Below the pieces are notes generated by a model. That model was not told the DNA's origin. It was given only the letters and a program-made list of their open reading frames with translations, and did no database searches. This document shows positions 22,046-34,617 of a stretch of DNA of 64,000 bases, one piece after another. The translations under genes and the position numbers were made by a program. The DNA is from Aliidiomarina quisquiliarum. GTDB taxonomy: Bacteria > Pseudomonadota > Gammaproteobacteria > Enterobacterales > Alteromonadaceae. The stretch is from assembly GCF_023922585.1 (NCBI RefSeq), contig NZ_JAMFTN010000014.1, positions 192,232 to 256,231 of the forward strand. Reading direction: 5' to 3'. Positions within the stretch are counted from its first letter, which is position 1. Every line of letters starts with the position of its first letter.

Positions 22046-22777
22046 ATGAAGCCTTTATTTCTTGGTGTAAACATTGACCATATTGCCACGGTGCGTAATG
22101 CACGTGGTGTAAACTATCCAGATCCAGTACAAGCGGCAGCCGTTGCTGAACAAGCGGGCGCCGACGGTATTACCATTCATTTGCGGGAAGACCGCCGCCA
22201 CATTACCGATCGCGATGTCGACTTGTTAGCGGAAACCATACAAACCCGCATGAACTTTGAAATGGCCATGACTGAAGAAATGATAGCCATTGCTAAGCGC
22301 ATTAAGCCCACTTTTGTTTGCTTAGTGCCAGAAAAGCGTGAAGAACTAACCACTGAAGGCGGTTTAGACGTGGCCGGCCAATTGTCGCGCTGTAAAGACG
22401 TGGTGGCAGAATTAACCGACGCGGGCATTTTAGTGTCCTTATTTATTGACGCCGATAGTAAACAAATTGAGGCGGCTAAAACCGTAGGGGCGCCATACAT
22501 AGAAATACACACGGGCCACTACGCAGAAACCACTGGTGTAGCCCAACAGCAGGCGTTACAACTTATTCAGCAGGGTGCAAAAGAAGCCAGTAACTTAGGT
22601 TTAAGTGTAAATGCTGGCCATGGTTTGCATTACCATAACACCCAAGCTATTGCGGCCATTCCAGAACTTTACGAACTGAATATTGGCCATGCCATTATGG
22701 CTCGTGCCATGTTCTCTGGGTTAGACCTTGCCGTACGCGACATGAAAGCCATTATGACAGCAGCGCGGCGGGCGTGA
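22046..22777 (+). CDS. pdxJ: Pyridoxine 5'-phosphate synthase
   Basis: Condenses 3-amino-1-hydroxyacetone phosphate with deoxyxylulose 5-phosphate to give pyridoxine 5'-phosphate, the closing step of DXP-dependent vitamin B6 synthesis. The 243-residue TIM-barrel product has the family motifs [41 protein letters not shown] and [12 protein letters not shown]. It has a clear AAGAGGG ribosome site. Its stop overlaps the acpS GTG start by three bases, the common pdxJ-acpS pairing. Confidence 0.98.
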   Translation: MKPLFLGVNIDHIATVRNARGVNYPDPVQAAAVAEQAGADGITIHLREDRRHITDRDVDLLAETIQTRMNFEMAMTEEMIAIAKRIKPTFVCLVPEKREELTTEGGLDVAGQLSRCKDVVAELTDAGILVSLFIDADSKQIEAAKTVGAPYIEIHTGHYAETTGVAQQQALQLIQQGAKEASNLGLSVNAGHGLHYHNTQAIAAIPELYELNIGHAIMARAMFSGLDLAVRDMKAIMTAARRA

Positions 22778-23148
22778 ACGTGCGGGGTATTGGCACCGAC
22801 ATTGTGCAAATAAAGCGTATTGCCACGGCGGTTGAGCGGCAAAAAGGTTTTGCCGCTCGTATTCTTACCCCGAACGAGCTCGAGCAATTTAACGTTGCCC
22901 GCGAGCCAGCTCGCCTATTGGCAAAACGCTTTGCTGCCAAAGAAGCCTGTTTAAAAGCCTTAGGTACCGGCTTAGCCAAGGGCATGTCATGGCAAGACAT
23001 TGAAATAACCCATACGGACTTAGGCCAACCGTTGCTGGTACTATCTGGGGCTGCAAAAATTCGCGCTGAAGCATTAGGTGTTCAGCAAACCAATGTGTCA
23101 ATAAGCGATGAAATGGATTACGCCATCGCTTTTGTAGTATTGGCGTAA
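22774..23148 (+). CDS. acpS: Holo-[acyl-carrier-protein] synthase
   Basis: Transfers 4'-phosphopantetheine from CoA to ACP, activating fatty-acid synthesis. The 124-residue product shows the two signatures of the AcpS family: [12 protein letters not shown], with the metal-binding aspartate at residue 9, and [20 protein letters not shown]. The start is GTG 22774 in a GTGA overlap with the pdxJ stop; GTG 22780 is a possible alternative. It ends the rnc-era-recO-pdxJ-acpS run. Confidence 0.96.
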   Translation: MNVRGIGTDIVQIKRIATAVERQKGFAARILTPNELEQFNVAREPARLLAKRFAAKEACLKALGTGLAKGMSWQDIEITHTDLGQPLLVLSGAAKIRAEALGVQQTNVSISDEMDYAIAFVVLA

Positions 23149-23175
23149 ATAAAACTCAAAAGACTATAAATGGCG

Positions 23176-23204
23176 TTGACAGTAGCGGGAGTTTTTCGCA
23201 TTGT
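23176..23204 (+). promoter_or_regulatory. Putative sigma-70 promoter of relA
   Basis: A perfect -35 hexamer TTGACA at 23176-23181 and CATTGT at 23199-23204, 17 bases apart, in the acpS-relA gap. The -10 element is weak. Confidence 0.45.
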
Positions 23205-23250
23205 CGACACATGGTAATTAGTATTTAGTAAGAGACTGGAGAGCTAGGTT

Positions 23251-25470
23251 ATGGTGCAGGTTAGAAATGTTCACGTGGACAAAGAGCACGATGAACACAG
23301 TAACTGGCTTGCCGCAGTCGTTACCGAAAAAGAGCGTGCCGGGTTGCTTACACTCGATCAAAGCCTTGCTGCGCTGCTAACCCAAAAAGGTGACAAAAAA
23401 GGCAACCAGCCAAATGACGGGAAGCAAGAGTACCGTTTTAAAGGGCGTGAAATGGTTGAAATTCTGTCGGCCCTAAACTTAGACCGTAATGGGTTACATG
23501 CCGCATTAATTTTGCCTTACTTTGAAGCGTCCATAATCAACCATGAATGGTTAGAGCAACAATGCAGTAAAGACATCGCCCAGCTCGTAATCACCACCCA
23601 CCAAATGCAAAGTATTAGTGAACTACAGCATTTTCGCCGTGGCAAACCCAGTGAAACACAAATAGATACGGTACGCCGTATGCTATTGGCCATGGTGGAA
23701 GACGTTCGAGCGGTTTTAATTAAGTTGGCTGAGCGTATTTGCTTTTTACGCCTAGTAAAAAATGCCGACGAAGAAGAACGCGTTCTAGCGGCCAAAGAAT
23801 GTAGTGAAATTTATGCTCCTTTGGCCAACCGTTTGGGTATTGGCCAGCTAAAGTGGGAATTAGAAGACCTTGCTTTTCGTTATTTACATCCAGACATTTA
23901 CATGAACATTGCCAAGCAGCTAGATGAAAAACGGCTGCAGCGGGAAAGTTATATTGAAACCTTTGTTACCAATTTGCGCACCGACTTAGCCAATAACGAC
24001 ATTAAAGCCGAAGTGTATGGTCGGCCTAAGCACATATTTAGTATTTGGAAGAAAATGCAGAAAAAAAGCCTGCGTTTCGATGAGCTCTACGACATACGGG
24101 CCGTGCGGGTTGTTACCGAAAGTTTAAAAGACTGTTACGGTGCCTTGGGTATTGTGCACAGCCAATGGCGCCATTTGCCGGCGGAATTCGACGACTACGT
24201 GGCCACCCCAAAAGCCAATGGCTATCAGTCTATTCATACGGTGGTAATAGGCCCAGACCATAAAAATGTAGAAATTCAAATTCGCAGCCACCAAATGCAT
24301 GACGACGCCGAACTTGGTGTGGCCGCCCATTGGATGTACAAAGAAGGCCAAGCCACCGCCAAAGCACAAGGCTACGAAGACAAAATTGCCTGGCTACGCA
24401 AACTACTTGCTTGGCACGAAGACATGGCGGAAAACGAAGAGCTGGTACAAGAAATTCGCAGCCAAGTGTTTGAAGACCGAGTTTATGTATTTACCCCCAA
24501 AGGCGACGTAATAGACTTACCCATGGGCTCTACGCCCCTCGATTTTGCCTACTACATTCATAGCCAAATTGGCCACCGCTGTATTGGCGCTAAAGTCGAC
24601 GGCCGCATTGTGCCCTTTACTTACCGCCTACAAAACGCCGAGCGGGTAGAAGTACTTACGCAAAAAGAGCCCAACCCGAAACGCGACTGGATGAACCCGC
24701 AGCTAGGTTACTTATCGTCGAGCCGCGCCCGTAGTAAAGTACATACTTATTTTAAAAAGCACGATCGCGATCATTACTTACAACTAGGCCGCGAACAACT
24801 AGACACCGAATTACAACGCCATAATTTAACCTTTGCCGACGCCGCACCGGCAGTGGAAAAGTTTAATATGCAGCACATGGACGACTTGTTAGTTGCCATT
24901 GGTGCTGGCGACGTGCGGTTGCATCAGGTGGTTAACTTCTTGCGCATTGAGCCTGCCGACGAACAAGAGCAGCTAGAACGCTTGGCGTCGCGGCGTAAGC
25001 CACAAAAAGGCAGTAAAAAAAGCCCTGACGGCGTGAAAGTGGCAGGTATAGGTAACTTAATGATGAGCTTTGCTAAGTGCTGCCAGCCGTTACCAGGCGA
25101 CCCAATTTTGGGTTATATAACCAAAGGCCGGGGGGTGTCGGTGCATCATCAAGACTGCGACAACTTACAAAACCTGCTGGAGCAAACCCCAGGCCGCGGT
25201 ATTGATGTGGAATGGGTAACTGATCAGCAGCAGTCTTATGCCACCGACCTAAGTATTATTGCCCTTGATCGTGCCGGTTTATTGCACGACATAACCACTA
25301 TATTAACCAACGAAAAGTTAAACGTACGGGGTGTACACACCCAGCAAGACAAAGACGGCCAAGTATTTGTTAATTTAACTATTATGGTGCAACACCAAGA
25401 CGATATGCAGCGTTTAATAAGCAAGCTACAGCAGGTGTCGCATGTTATTCGTGTGCAGCGGAAGTCTTAA
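23251..25470 (+). CDS. relA: (p)ppGpp synthetase I (RelA)
   Basis: Ribosome-associated stringent-response enzyme that makes (p)ppGpp from ATP and GTP or GDP on uncharged-tRNA stalls. The 739-residue product has a degenerate N-terminal hydrolase domain in which the HD metal-binding motif is absent, so it is a monofunctional synthetase. The synthetase domain follows (GRPKHIFSIWKKMQKKS, ELYDIRAVRV, NGYQSIHTVV), then TGS (VYVFTPKGDVIDLPMGSTPLDFAY), a zinc-finger-like region (AKCCQPLPGDPI) and a C-terminal ACT domain. GGAGAG lies just before ATG 23251. It is followed by mazG, the conserved relA-mazG arrangement. Confidence 0.97.
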   Translation: MVQVRNVHVDKEHDEHSNWLAAVVTEKERAGLLTLDQSLAALLTQKGDKKGNQPNDGKQEYRFKGREMVEILSALNLDRNGLHAALILPYFEASIINHEWLEQQCSKDIAQLVITTHQMQSISELQHFRRGKPSETQIDTVRRMLLAMVEDVRAVLIKLAERICFLRLVKNADEEERVLAAKECSEIYAPLANRLGIGQLKWELEDLAFRYLHPDIYMNIAKQLDEKRLQRESYIETFVTNLRTDLANNDIKAEVYGRPKHIFSIWKKMQKKSLRFDELYDIRAVRVVTESLKDCYGALGIVHSQWRHLPAEFDDYVATPKANGYQSIHTVVIGPDHKNVEIQIRSHQMHDDAELGVAAHWMYKEGQATAKAQGYEDKIAWLRKLLAWHEDMAENEELVQEIRSQVFEDRVYVFTPKGDVIDLPMGSTPLDFAYYIHSQIGHRCIGAKVDGRIVPFTYRLQNAERVEVLTQKEPNPKRDWMNPQLGYLSSSRARSKVHTYFKKHDRDHYLQLGREQLDTELQRHNLTFADAAPAVEKFNMQHMDDLLVAIGAGDVRLHQVVNFLRIEPADEQEQLERLASRRKPQKGSKKSPDGVKVAGIGNLMMSFAKCCQPLPGDPILGYITKGRGVSVHHQDCDNLQNLLEQTPGRGIDVEWVTDQQQSYATDLSIIALDRAGLLHDITTILTNEKLNVRGVHTQQDKDGQVFVNLTIMVQHQDDMQRLISKLQQVSHVIRVQRKS

Positions 25471-25483
25471 GGTGGCGTGCGAA

Positions 25484-25906
25484 ATGACAAACCAAGTAAT
25501 GCATGGGCAGAGTCTTTTTAAAACACCTTTAGACAGTACTACGCCCATGCAGCAAGCGCTTGAAATTCAACAACGGGCGGCTTTAGTTGGTTTCGACTGG
25601 CCTACGGTAGCGCCCGTACTGGACAAAGTACGAGAAGAGCTCGATGAAATTTATCAGGAATTAACTGCCCAACAAGTAAATCCTGCACGAGTACAAGAAG
25701 AAGTAGGCGACTTACTCTTTGCCGTGCTTAACTTGGTTCGGCATGTGCAAGTACAACCTGAACAGGCCTTGCAGTTGGCCAATGAAAAATTTATGCAACG
25801 CTTTCAAGCGGTGGAAGCGGCAGTGCAAACTGGAAAGGGTAATTTTAACGACTACTCCCTAGAGGAACTCGAAGCGTTTTGGCAGCAGGCAAAGCAAAAC
25901 AGGTAA
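25484..25906 (+). CDS. mazG: MazG nucleotide pyrophosphohydrolase, single-domain form
   Basis: NTP pyrophosphohydrolase that, in E. coli, is tied to removal of abnormal nucleotides and modulation of (p)ppGpp. The 140-residue product carries one MazG domain with the acidic helices EELDEIYQEL and EEVGDLLFAVLNLVRH. E. coli MazG has two such domains in 263 residues, and this sequence aligns with the C-terminal, catalytic one (AALVGFDWPTVAPVLDKVREEL; ANEKFMQRFQAVE). The frame is open from 25442 inside relA, but ATG 25484 with AAGGTGG upstream is the better start. It probably shares the relA transcript. Confidence 0.88.
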   Translation: MTNQVMHGQSLFKTPLDSTTPMQQALEIQQRAALVGFDWPTVAPVLDKVREELDEIYQELTAQQVNPARVQEEVGDLLFAVLNLVRHVQVQPEQALQLANEKFMQRFQAVEAAVQTGKGNFNDYSLEELEAFWQQAKQNR

Positions 25907-25921
25907 AAGGTATATGAGGCG

Positions 25922-25950
25922 TTGTTGAAATGGCATTGCTAGCGTATACT
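25922..25950 (+). promoter_or_regulatory. Putative sigma-70 promoter of pyrG
   Basis: TTGTTG at 25922-25927 and TATACT at 25945-25950, 17 bases apart, 61 bases before the pyrG start. Confidence 0.5.
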
Positions 25951-25965
25951 TTTACCCCGTCTTAA

Positions 25966-28955
<2,990 letters not shown>

Positions 28956-28969
28956 TAAGTTCTGCGGCT

Positions 28970-29596
28970 ATGCAGGCTGATATTTTTCACATGCAACAAC
29001 ACAACTCGGTTCATGCCGAGTTGTGTAACGCCATTTACGAGCGTGAGCTAGCACTATTAACCTATGCCAACGACGACGCCGATCGTCTGCGGCGCAAGTT
29101 ACGCAGCTTACCTTTTTATGTGAAAAAAGCCGCCTGGTGGCTTATTTACACGGAATCTCCCTTGGTGCTTGATCAGCAAAATGCCAGTTGGCAAAGCAAT
29201 CAACGTACCAAACCTCCTAAGCAAATAACTGCCACAGCAATGGCTAAATGGATTGATCTTCATGTGGCGCCAGGCCTACCTTTACCAGTATTAGTAACAA
29301 ATGACGAGTTTGTGCAAGTACGGTTAGACTCGGTAGATAGGGTCGACTATGCTGGGCAACGGTTACATTTAAACCGTTGGGGTTGGTGTTCATTTAGCGG
29401 TGAAACACTGTCTAACGAGTCTATTTTACTGTTAAAGCCAACCCCCACTATTGTTGCTGCTGCCTGTGCTGGGCATCGCTGGAACGAACAAGGCCGCTTA
29501 GCGCCTGGGGCGTTACCGTTACGGGAATTATTGCTTACGGCGCTGCTTAGCTGGCCAAACTTCACCAAAGCAAAGCAACCTCTGCAAATTGGTTAG
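28970..29596 (+). CDS. Unrecognised protein between eno and ftsB
   Basis: I do not recognise this 208-residue product. It has no signal peptide and no clear membrane helix. The N-terminal third is charged and helical (ELCNAIYERELALLTYANDDADRLRRKLRSL), the middle is mixed, and the C-terminal part is beta-rich and then helical (QRLHLNRWGWCSFSGETL; CAGHRWNEQGRLAPGALPLRELLLTALLSW). It is tryptophan-rich. It starts 14 bases after eno and its base composition and codon use look like its neighbours, so it is probably a real, vertically inherited gene co-transcribed with eno. No cofactor or catalytic motif stands out. ATG 28991 is an alternative start. Confidence 0.7.
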   Translation: MQADIFHMQQHNSVHAELCNAIYERELALLTYANDDADRLRRKLRSLPFYVKKAAWWLIYTESPLVLDQQNASWQSNQRTKPPKQITATAMAKWIDLHVAPGLPLPVLVTNDEFVQVRLDSVDRVDYAGQRLHLNRWGWCSFSGETLSNESILLLKPTPTIVAAACAGHRWNEQGRLAPGALPLRELLLTALLSWPNFTKAKQPLQIG

Positions 29597-29689
29597 GCAA
29601 AATTGCCAACGATTCTGCTACGCGGGTTTTTAATTCTGGGCGAACAGGTCATAATAGCTCTATTCATTTCATTAGCGAGGTATTAGCTT

Positions 29690-29977
29690 ATGCGCTTGCT
29701 CACCCTATGCATGATAGGCGTGGTGATATTGCTGCAGTACCGTATTTGGTTTGGCCAAAATGGGGTAAGTGAATATCAACAGTTAAGTAGTGAAGTGGAA
29801 CGCCAAACTGCCTCCAATGCTACCTTAAAACAACGTAACCAACTTATTTATGCCGACATACGCGACCTTCGTGAAGCCAGCGAAGCAGTTGAAGAGCGGG
29901 CTCGGAACGAACTAGGTATGGTGAAGCCAGCAGAAACATTTTTCCGTTTAATAGAAAAGGATACCAACCCCTTGTGA
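29690..29977 (+). CDS. ftsB: Cell division protein FtsB
   Basis: Small bitopic membrane protein of the FtsQLB divisome complex. The 95-residue product has a short N-terminal cytoplasmic tail, one membrane helix (about residues 3-20, LLTLCMIGVVILLQYRIWFG) and a periplasmic coiled coil (about residues 28-70, SSEVERQTASNATLKQRNQLIYADIRDL), ending with the family stretch ARNELGMVKPAETFFRLI. It overlaps the ispD GTG start by four bases, the conserved ftsB-ispD-ispF order. Confidence 0.96.
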   Translation: MRLLTLCMIGVVILLQYRIWFGQNGVSEYQQLSSEVERQTASNATLKQRNQLIYADIRDLREASEAVEERARNELGMVKPAETFFRLIEKDTNPL

Positions 29978-30681
29978 CTGTGATAGCTATTATTCCTGCC
30001 GCAGGTATTGGCCAACGCATGGAGCAAGACATACCAAAGCAATACTTAACTTTGCTGGGTAAAACAATTTTAGAACTCAGTGTGCAAGCGTTGTTAGCCG
30101 ACCCACGGGTTAAACAGGTGTACGTTGGTTTACAGCAACACGACAGCTATTTCCCTACGTTAACATTAGCCAACGACCCACGTATTATTCAGGTGCAAGG
30201 TGGCGCCAGCCGCGCCGAAACAGTAACCAACGCCTTATTAGCGGCAGCAACTACCCATGCCGACACTACCTTAGTGGCAGTGCACGACGCAGCCCGACCA
30301 GGCTTGTCAGCAACATTTTTGGCCCAGCTATTAGCCGTTGCCCAACAGCAGCCGGAACAGGGCGCGCTAGCAGCCGTGCCAGCCTGGGACACCATGAAAC
30401 GCAAAACCGCAAGTGGCCAGCTAACCACCGTTGATCGCAGCGAACTTTGGCATGCCTTTACCCCGCAAGTATTTCAGCTCGGCCCTTTATTGCGGGCATT
30501 ACAACAGGCGGCCGCACAAGGTTTACAAGTAACCGACGAAGCTTCGGCCATGGAACTGCAGGGCATAACCCCTGTTTTAGTAGCCGCAGAACAACAATTA
30601 CGCAAAATAACCTGCCCAGCCGACCTTATTATGGTGCAGGCCTTAATGTTAGCGGCGCAACAAGAATTAACTTTGGAGTAG
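29974..30681 (+). CDS. ispD: 2-C-methyl-D-erythritol 4-phosphate cytidylyltransferase
   Basis: Third enzyme of the MEP isoprenoid pathway, joining CTP and MEP to give CDP-ME. The 235-residue product has the nucleotide-binding loop [35 protein letters not shown], and the substrate-site segment FTPQVFQ with TDEASAMEL. It starts with GTG 29974 in a GTGA overlap with the ftsB stop. ispF follows after eight bases. Confidence 0.97.
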   Translation: MTVIAIIPAAGIGQRMEQDIPKQYLTLLGKTILELSVQALLADPRVKQVYVGLQQHDSYFPTLTLANDPRIIQVQGGASRAETVTNALLAAATTHADTTLVAVHDAARPGLSATFLAQLLAVAQQQPEQGALAAVPAWDTMKRKTASGQLTTVDRSELWHAFTPQVFQLGPLLRALQQAAAQGLQVTDEASAMELQGITPVLVAAEQQLRKITCPADLIMVQALMLAAQQELTLE

Positions 30682-30689
30682 TTTTTATA

Positions 30690-31163
30690 ATGAGAATTGG
30701 GCAAGGCTTCGACGTTCATAAATTTGGTGGTGAGGGCCCCATTCGGCTTGGTGGAGTGGATATTCCTTACGAGCAGGGCTTAGTGGCGCACTCCGACGGC
30801 GACGTGCTATTGCACGCCTTAACCGACGCTTTTTTAGGAGCTATCGGCGAAGGCGACATTGGCGTGTGGTTTCCCGATAACGACGCCAGCTTTAAAGGCG
30901 CCGACAGTGCCGTACTGTTGCAAAAAGTGTATGCGCGCGTACAGCAGTTAGGTTGGGCGCCCACCAACCTCGATCTAACCATTATTTGTGAAGCACCCAA
31001 AGTAAACCCGCATCGGGCAGCTATTCGTAGCCGTATTGCCAGCTTACTTGAACTAACGGAAGCACAAGTGAACGTAAAAGCTTCAACCACCGAAAAGCTT
31101 GGCTTTACCGGCCGTAAAGAAGGCATTGCTGCTATGGCGGTGGTGTTGTTGGTGGCCGTGTGA
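30690..31163 (+). CDS. ispF: 2-C-methyl-D-erythritol 2,4-cyclodiphosphate synthase
   Basis: Cyclises CDP-ME 2-phosphate to MEcPP in the MEP pathway. The 157-residue product has the zinc ligands Asp8, His10 and His42 ([21 protein letters not shown]), [11 protein letters not shown], and the C-terminal signature [19 protein letters not shown]. The same frame stays open upstream through ispD, but ATG 30690 gives the family N-terminus and has GGAG at 30674-30677. It overlaps the truD GTG start by four bases. Confidence 0.98.
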   Translation: MRIGQGFDVHKFGGEGPIRLGGVDIPYEQGLVAHSDGDVLLHALTDAFLGAIGEGDIGVWFPDNDASFKGADSAVLLQKVYARVQQLGWAPTNLDLTIICEAPKVNPHRAAIRSRIASLLELTEAQVNVKASTTEKLGFTGRKEGIAAMAVVLLVAV

Positions 31164-32206
31164 GTAACAGCGAAACAGCTGCGGCTGCTGAAATAATGCT
31201 GAACGAAACCTATGCCTATGGCAAGCCACAGGTGCAGGCCAGCTTTAAACAAACCCCAACCGACTTCCAAGTGAATGAAATTTTAGGCTTCGAGCCTGAA
31301 GCCGACGTCAAAGGCCAGCACCATTGGCTACAAATTGAAAAATCCGGCGTTAACACCGACCATGTGGCTCGAGCCTTAGCCCAGTTTGTCGACATTCAAG
31401 CCCGCAATGTTAGTTTTTCAGGCATGAAAGATCGCCATGCGGTTACCACGCAATGGTTTTCAGTTGAATTACCCGCTACCAAGTTAGTCGACTGGAATGC
31501 ATTTGCTGAACCTGGGGTGCGCATTTTACAAGCAGTAAAAAGCAACCGTAAATTACGCCGCGGTACCCATAAATGGAATGAATTTAGTATTACCCTGCGC
31601 GATGTTAGTAACGTAAATGAATTATTAGCTCGGGTGGAAAAAATTAAGGCGGGCGTGCCCAATTACTTTGGCGAGCAACGCTTTGGCTACCAAGGCAGTA
31701 ATTTAACCAAAGCCGAAGGCATGTTTGCCGGGCGCCGCATTAAAGACCGCAACCTACGTAGCATTGTGCTTTCTGCTGCGCGGTCGTATTTGTTTAATCA
31801 ATATGTTAGCACCCGCTTGGCGCAACATGGCACGGCATTACTGGCCGGCGATGTGATGCAGCTAACCGGTAGCCATTCTTTTTTTGTTGCCGAGCATATC
31901 GATACCACAGTGCTACAGCGTGTGGCAAGCGGTGATATTGAAGTAACCGGGCCAATGCCAGGCCGAGGCCGTTCGCCAGTGCAGGGCGCAGCGCAAGAAT
32001 TTGAAGAAGCCCTATTAGCACAATTTAAGCCATGGCTTGAAGGTATTGAACGCGCCGGGGTAGACCAAAGCCGCCGCGCCATGTGGTTACAGGCAGAAAA
32101 CCTAGTGGTCGACAGCGAGCAAAACGTGGTTAGGCTACGTTTTAGGCTTACTACCGGGAGTTTTGCTACCTCGGTATTGCGAGAATTAGCACAAGTAACA
32201 AGCTAG
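31160..32206 (+). CDS. truD: tRNA pseudouridine(13) synthase
   Basis: Makes pseudouridine 13 in certain tRNAs. The 348-residue product has the TruD motif [16 protein letters not shown] with catalytic Asp91 (E. coli Asp80), the [15 protein letters not shown] motif, and [13 protein letters not shown]. The start is GTG 31160 overlapping the ispF stop (GTGA). The N-terminal 15 residues before [13 protein letters not shown] are longer than typical and could be trimmed if a later codon is used. It is followed by surE, the conserved ispF-truD-surE-pcm-nlpD-rpoS order. Confidence 0.96.
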   Translation: MSNSETAAAAEIMLNETYAYGKPQVQASFKQTPTDFQVNEILGFEPEADVKGQHHWLQIEKSGVNTDHVARALAQFVDIQARNVSFSGMKDRHAVTTQWFSVELPATKLVDWNAFAEPGVRILQAVKSNRKLRRGTHKWNEFSITLRDVSNVNELLARVEKIKAGVPNYFGEQRFGYQGSNLTKAEGMFAGRRIKDRNLRSIVLSAARSYLFNQYVSTRLAQHGTALLAGDVMQLTGSHSFFVAEHIDTTVLQRVASGDIEVTGPMPGRGRSPVQGAAQEFEEALLAQFKPWLEGIERAGVDQSRRAMWLQAENLVVDSEQNVVRLRFRLTTGSFATSVLRELAQVTS

Positions 32207-32245
32207 CCACAAGATATGAATAACGTTGTAATATGAGTGTAATGA

Positions 32246-32995
32246 ATGAAAATATTATTAAGTAACGACGATGGCGTACGCGCACCAGGGTTAGCCGCGC
32301 TGCATAAAGCACTAATAAAAAAAGCAGAAGTAACGGTAATCGCGCCCGATCGTAATTGTAGTGGCGCCAGTAATTCGTTAAGTTTGCATAACCCTTTGCG
32401 GGTTGAACGTTTAGCCAATGGCTTTTATTCGGTAAATGGCACCCCAACCGACTGTGTGCATATTGGTACTAATTCGCCCCTTGGCACCACCCCAGACCTA
32501 GTGGTGTCGGGAATTAACGACGCTCCCAATATGGGCGATGACGTGATTTACTCAGGTACGGTTGCAGCAGCTACGGAAGGGCGCCACATGGGTTTACCTG
32601 CCATTGCTGTTTCCATGGGGGCTGCAGGCCATGAATGGTACGACACTGCAGCACGGGTGGTAGCAGACTTAATTGGGCAATTAAAGCGCGAACCACTTAG
32701 CCCTGAATTTGTGTTAAATATAAATGTACCTTATATGGCGTACAGCGAACTAAAAGGTATTCGATTAACTCGGCTTGGCCGCCGGCACAAAGCAGGTGCT
32801 ATGATTCGTGGACGTGATCCGCGGGGCCAAGAAATTTTCTGGTATGGTCCTGTTGGCGACGAGCTAGACGACGGCCCCACCACTGACTTCGCGGCGATTC
32901 AAGACGGTTACGTTTCGATTACGCCACTTACGGTAGACATGACAGCTGGTAAAAGCTGGCAAAAAGTAGACGACTGGTTAAAAAAGCATGCTTAA
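32246..32995 (+). CDS. surE: 5'/3'-nucleotidase SurE
   Basis: Metal-dependent survival phosphatase acting on nucleoside monophosphates and short polyphosphate. The 249-residue product has the N-terminal metal site [13 protein letters not shown], the motif [22 protein letters not shown], and [21 protein letters not shown]. It overlaps pcm by eight bases. In E. coli, mutants in surE and pcm show stationary-phase defects, which fits its place next to rpoS. Confidence 0.97.
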   Translation: MKILLSNDDGVRAPGLAALHKALIKKAEVTVIAPDRNCSGASNSLSLHNPLRVERLANGFYSVNGTPTDCVHIGTNSPLGTTPDLVVSGINDAPNMGDDVIYSGTVAAATEGRHMGLPAIAVSMGAAGHEWYDTAARVVADLIGQLKREPLSPEFVLNINVPYMAYSELKGIRLTRLGRRHKAGAMIRGRDPRGQEIFWYGPVGDELDDGPTTDFAAIQDGYVSITPLTVDMTAGKSWQKVDDWLKKHA

Positions 32996-33632
32996 AAACT
33001 ATCAAGGACAAGCACGGAAGCTCGCTCAGCTATTACAACAAGCTGGTATTGTTGATACGCGGGTATTACAAGTAATGGAGTCGACCCCTCGGCATTCTTT
33101 TATGCCAGAATCACTGACTCATAAAGCCTATGAAAATACCGCCTTGCCTATTGGTAATGGGCAAACCATTTCGCAGCCATTTATTGTGGCGAAAATGACC
33201 GAGCTATTGCTGGCAGCTGAACGGCCCATGGTGAATGTATTAGAAATTGGCACCGGCTCAGGTTACCAAACCGCAATACTAGCCCAATTAGTGCAGAAGG
33301 TTTATTCCGTAGAACGTATCAGTAGCTTGCAGTATCAAGCTAAACGGCGCATGAAACTGCTCGACTTGCATAACATTCAAATGAAACATGGCGACGGTTG
33401 GGAAGGGTGGCAAAGCAAGGCGCCCTACGACGGCATTCTTGTTACGGCGGCTGCTAGCCGTGTTCCCGAAGCATTATTAAGCCAGCTTGATCCAGCAGGC
33501 GGGCGGCTTATTATACCTGTGGGCGACAGCCAACAAGAGCTAAAAATAATTGAACGTTATGGTGACGAATACCGTCAACAAACCAGTGGCGGTGTACGCT
33601 TTGTACCCCTGGTTCAGGGCGAACTTGCCTAA
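32988..33632 (+). CDS. pcm: Protein-L-isoaspartate O-methyltransferase
   Basis: Repairs isoaspartyl damage in ageing proteins using S-adenosylmethionine. The 214-residue product has the family N-terminal part ([34 protein letters not shown]), the SAM motif [16 protein letters not shown], and [17 protein letters not shown] 32988 lies inside the surE end, and the length is close to E. coli Pcm (208). It is followed by nlpD after 22 bases. Confidence 0.97.
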   Translation: MLKNYQGQARKLAQLLQQAGIVDTRVLQVMESTPRHSFMPESLTHKAYENTALPIGNGQTISQPFIVAKMTELLLAAERPMVNVLEIGTGSGYQTAILAQLVQKVYSVERISSLQYQAKRRMKLLDLHNIQMKHGDGWEGWQSKAPYDGILVTAAASRVPEALLSQLDPAGGRLIIPVGDSQQELKIIERYGDEYRQQTSGGVRFVPLVQGELA

Positions 33633-33654
33633 GTCATAACACATAAGGTTCTGC

Positions 33655-34584
33655 ATGAAGGTATTGTTTGGTCGGCTGTACATCTGGTTATTTACGCTGG
33701 TGCTTATATTATTAAGCGCTTGCGCAAGCCGACCTGAGCCAGCCCCCGTGTCGACAGTATACCGAGGACCTACCTACCATGACTACGAGCGGGCCTCTTG
33801 GGCTGAAGACACCTACACCGTACGTGCCGGCGATACCCTTTATTCTATTGCCTTTCGGGCCAATATGGACGTTCGAACCATTGCCCAGCTGAATCAACTA
33901 GCGGAACCTTACTTGCTTTTCCCCGACCAAATACTGCAACTTAAAAGCCCATCTCAAGCCCTCAAACCGACCACTGATACAGTTAGTAATATCGCCGAAA
34001 ATCAGTCGGTTACAGTAGAACGCGCAGAACCAGTTGTTAGTTATGCGCAGACAAGGTATGGTGAAAATGTAAGCGAAGAGGCTGAAGTTCGTACCGCTAC
34101 AACGGCAGGCACTGTGGCAATAGCAACACCTTTACCTTCAGTACGTCCGCCTCAGGCGCAGCCTTCGCTGCCAACACCCAGGCCACGGGAACGGGTTATA
34201 GCTAGCGCCGATATTCGTTGGCAATGGCCAACCAGTGGCCCGATAGAAAAACGCTTTTCCACGCGCGAACCAATGAATACAGGGCTTGAGTTTAGCGGCC
34301 GCAGAGGCGACGCAGTAGTGGCAGCAGCAGCAGGTAAAGTGGTTTACGTAGGAACAGCATTACGCGGTTATGGGCGTTTAGTTATTATCAAACATAACGA
34401 CGATTACATTACCGCCTATGGCCATAACGACAGCGTGCTGGTTGCAGAGCAACAGTGGGTTGAAGCAGGCCAACAAATAGCAACAATGGGAAGTAGTGGC
34501 CGCGATAATGTGCGGTTACGCTTTGAGCTGAGGTTACGTGGTAACTCGGTAAATCCGGAGAATTACTTGCCTCGCTCACGATAA
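33655..34584 (+). CDS. nlpD: Murein hydrolase activator NlpD
   Basis: Outer-membrane lipoprotein that activates the amidase AmiC during septation. The 309-residue product has a lipoprotein signal with lipobox LSAC (cysteine at about residue 22), one LysM peptidoglycan-binding domain (YTVRAGDTLYSIAFRANMDVRTIAQL, about residues 53-97), a Pro/Thr-rich linker and a C-terminal M23/LytM domain from about residue 200. The zinc-binding positions of active M23 enzymes are replaced (GLEFSGRRGD; VRLRFEL), so it is a degenerate activator, not a hydrolase, as in E. coli. In relatives the main rpoS promoter lies inside this gene. Confidence 0.94.
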   Translation: MKVLFGRLYIWLFTLVLILLSACASRPEPAPVSTVYRGPTYHDYERASWAEDTYTVRAGDTLYSIAFRANMDVRTIAQLNQLAEPYLLFPDQILQLKSPSQALKPTTDTVSNIAENQSVTVERAEPVVSYAQTRYGENVSEEAEVRTATTAGTVAIATPLPSVRPPQAQPSLPTPRPRERVIASADIRWQWPTSGPIEKRFSTREPMNTGLEFSGRRGDAVVAAAAGKVVYVGTALRGYGRLVIIKHNDDYITAYGHNDSVLVAEQQWVEAGQQIATMGSSGRDNVRLRFELRLRGNSVNPENYLPRSR

Positions 34585-34617
34585 GTGAATGCCTAAGCTG
34601 CAGGCAAGGAGTGGAGT

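Noticed and set aside
30767-31270. 167-codon minus-strand frame opposite ispF and truD
   Set aside because: Shadow of two conserved coupled genes; Cys/Ser-rich nonsense composition.
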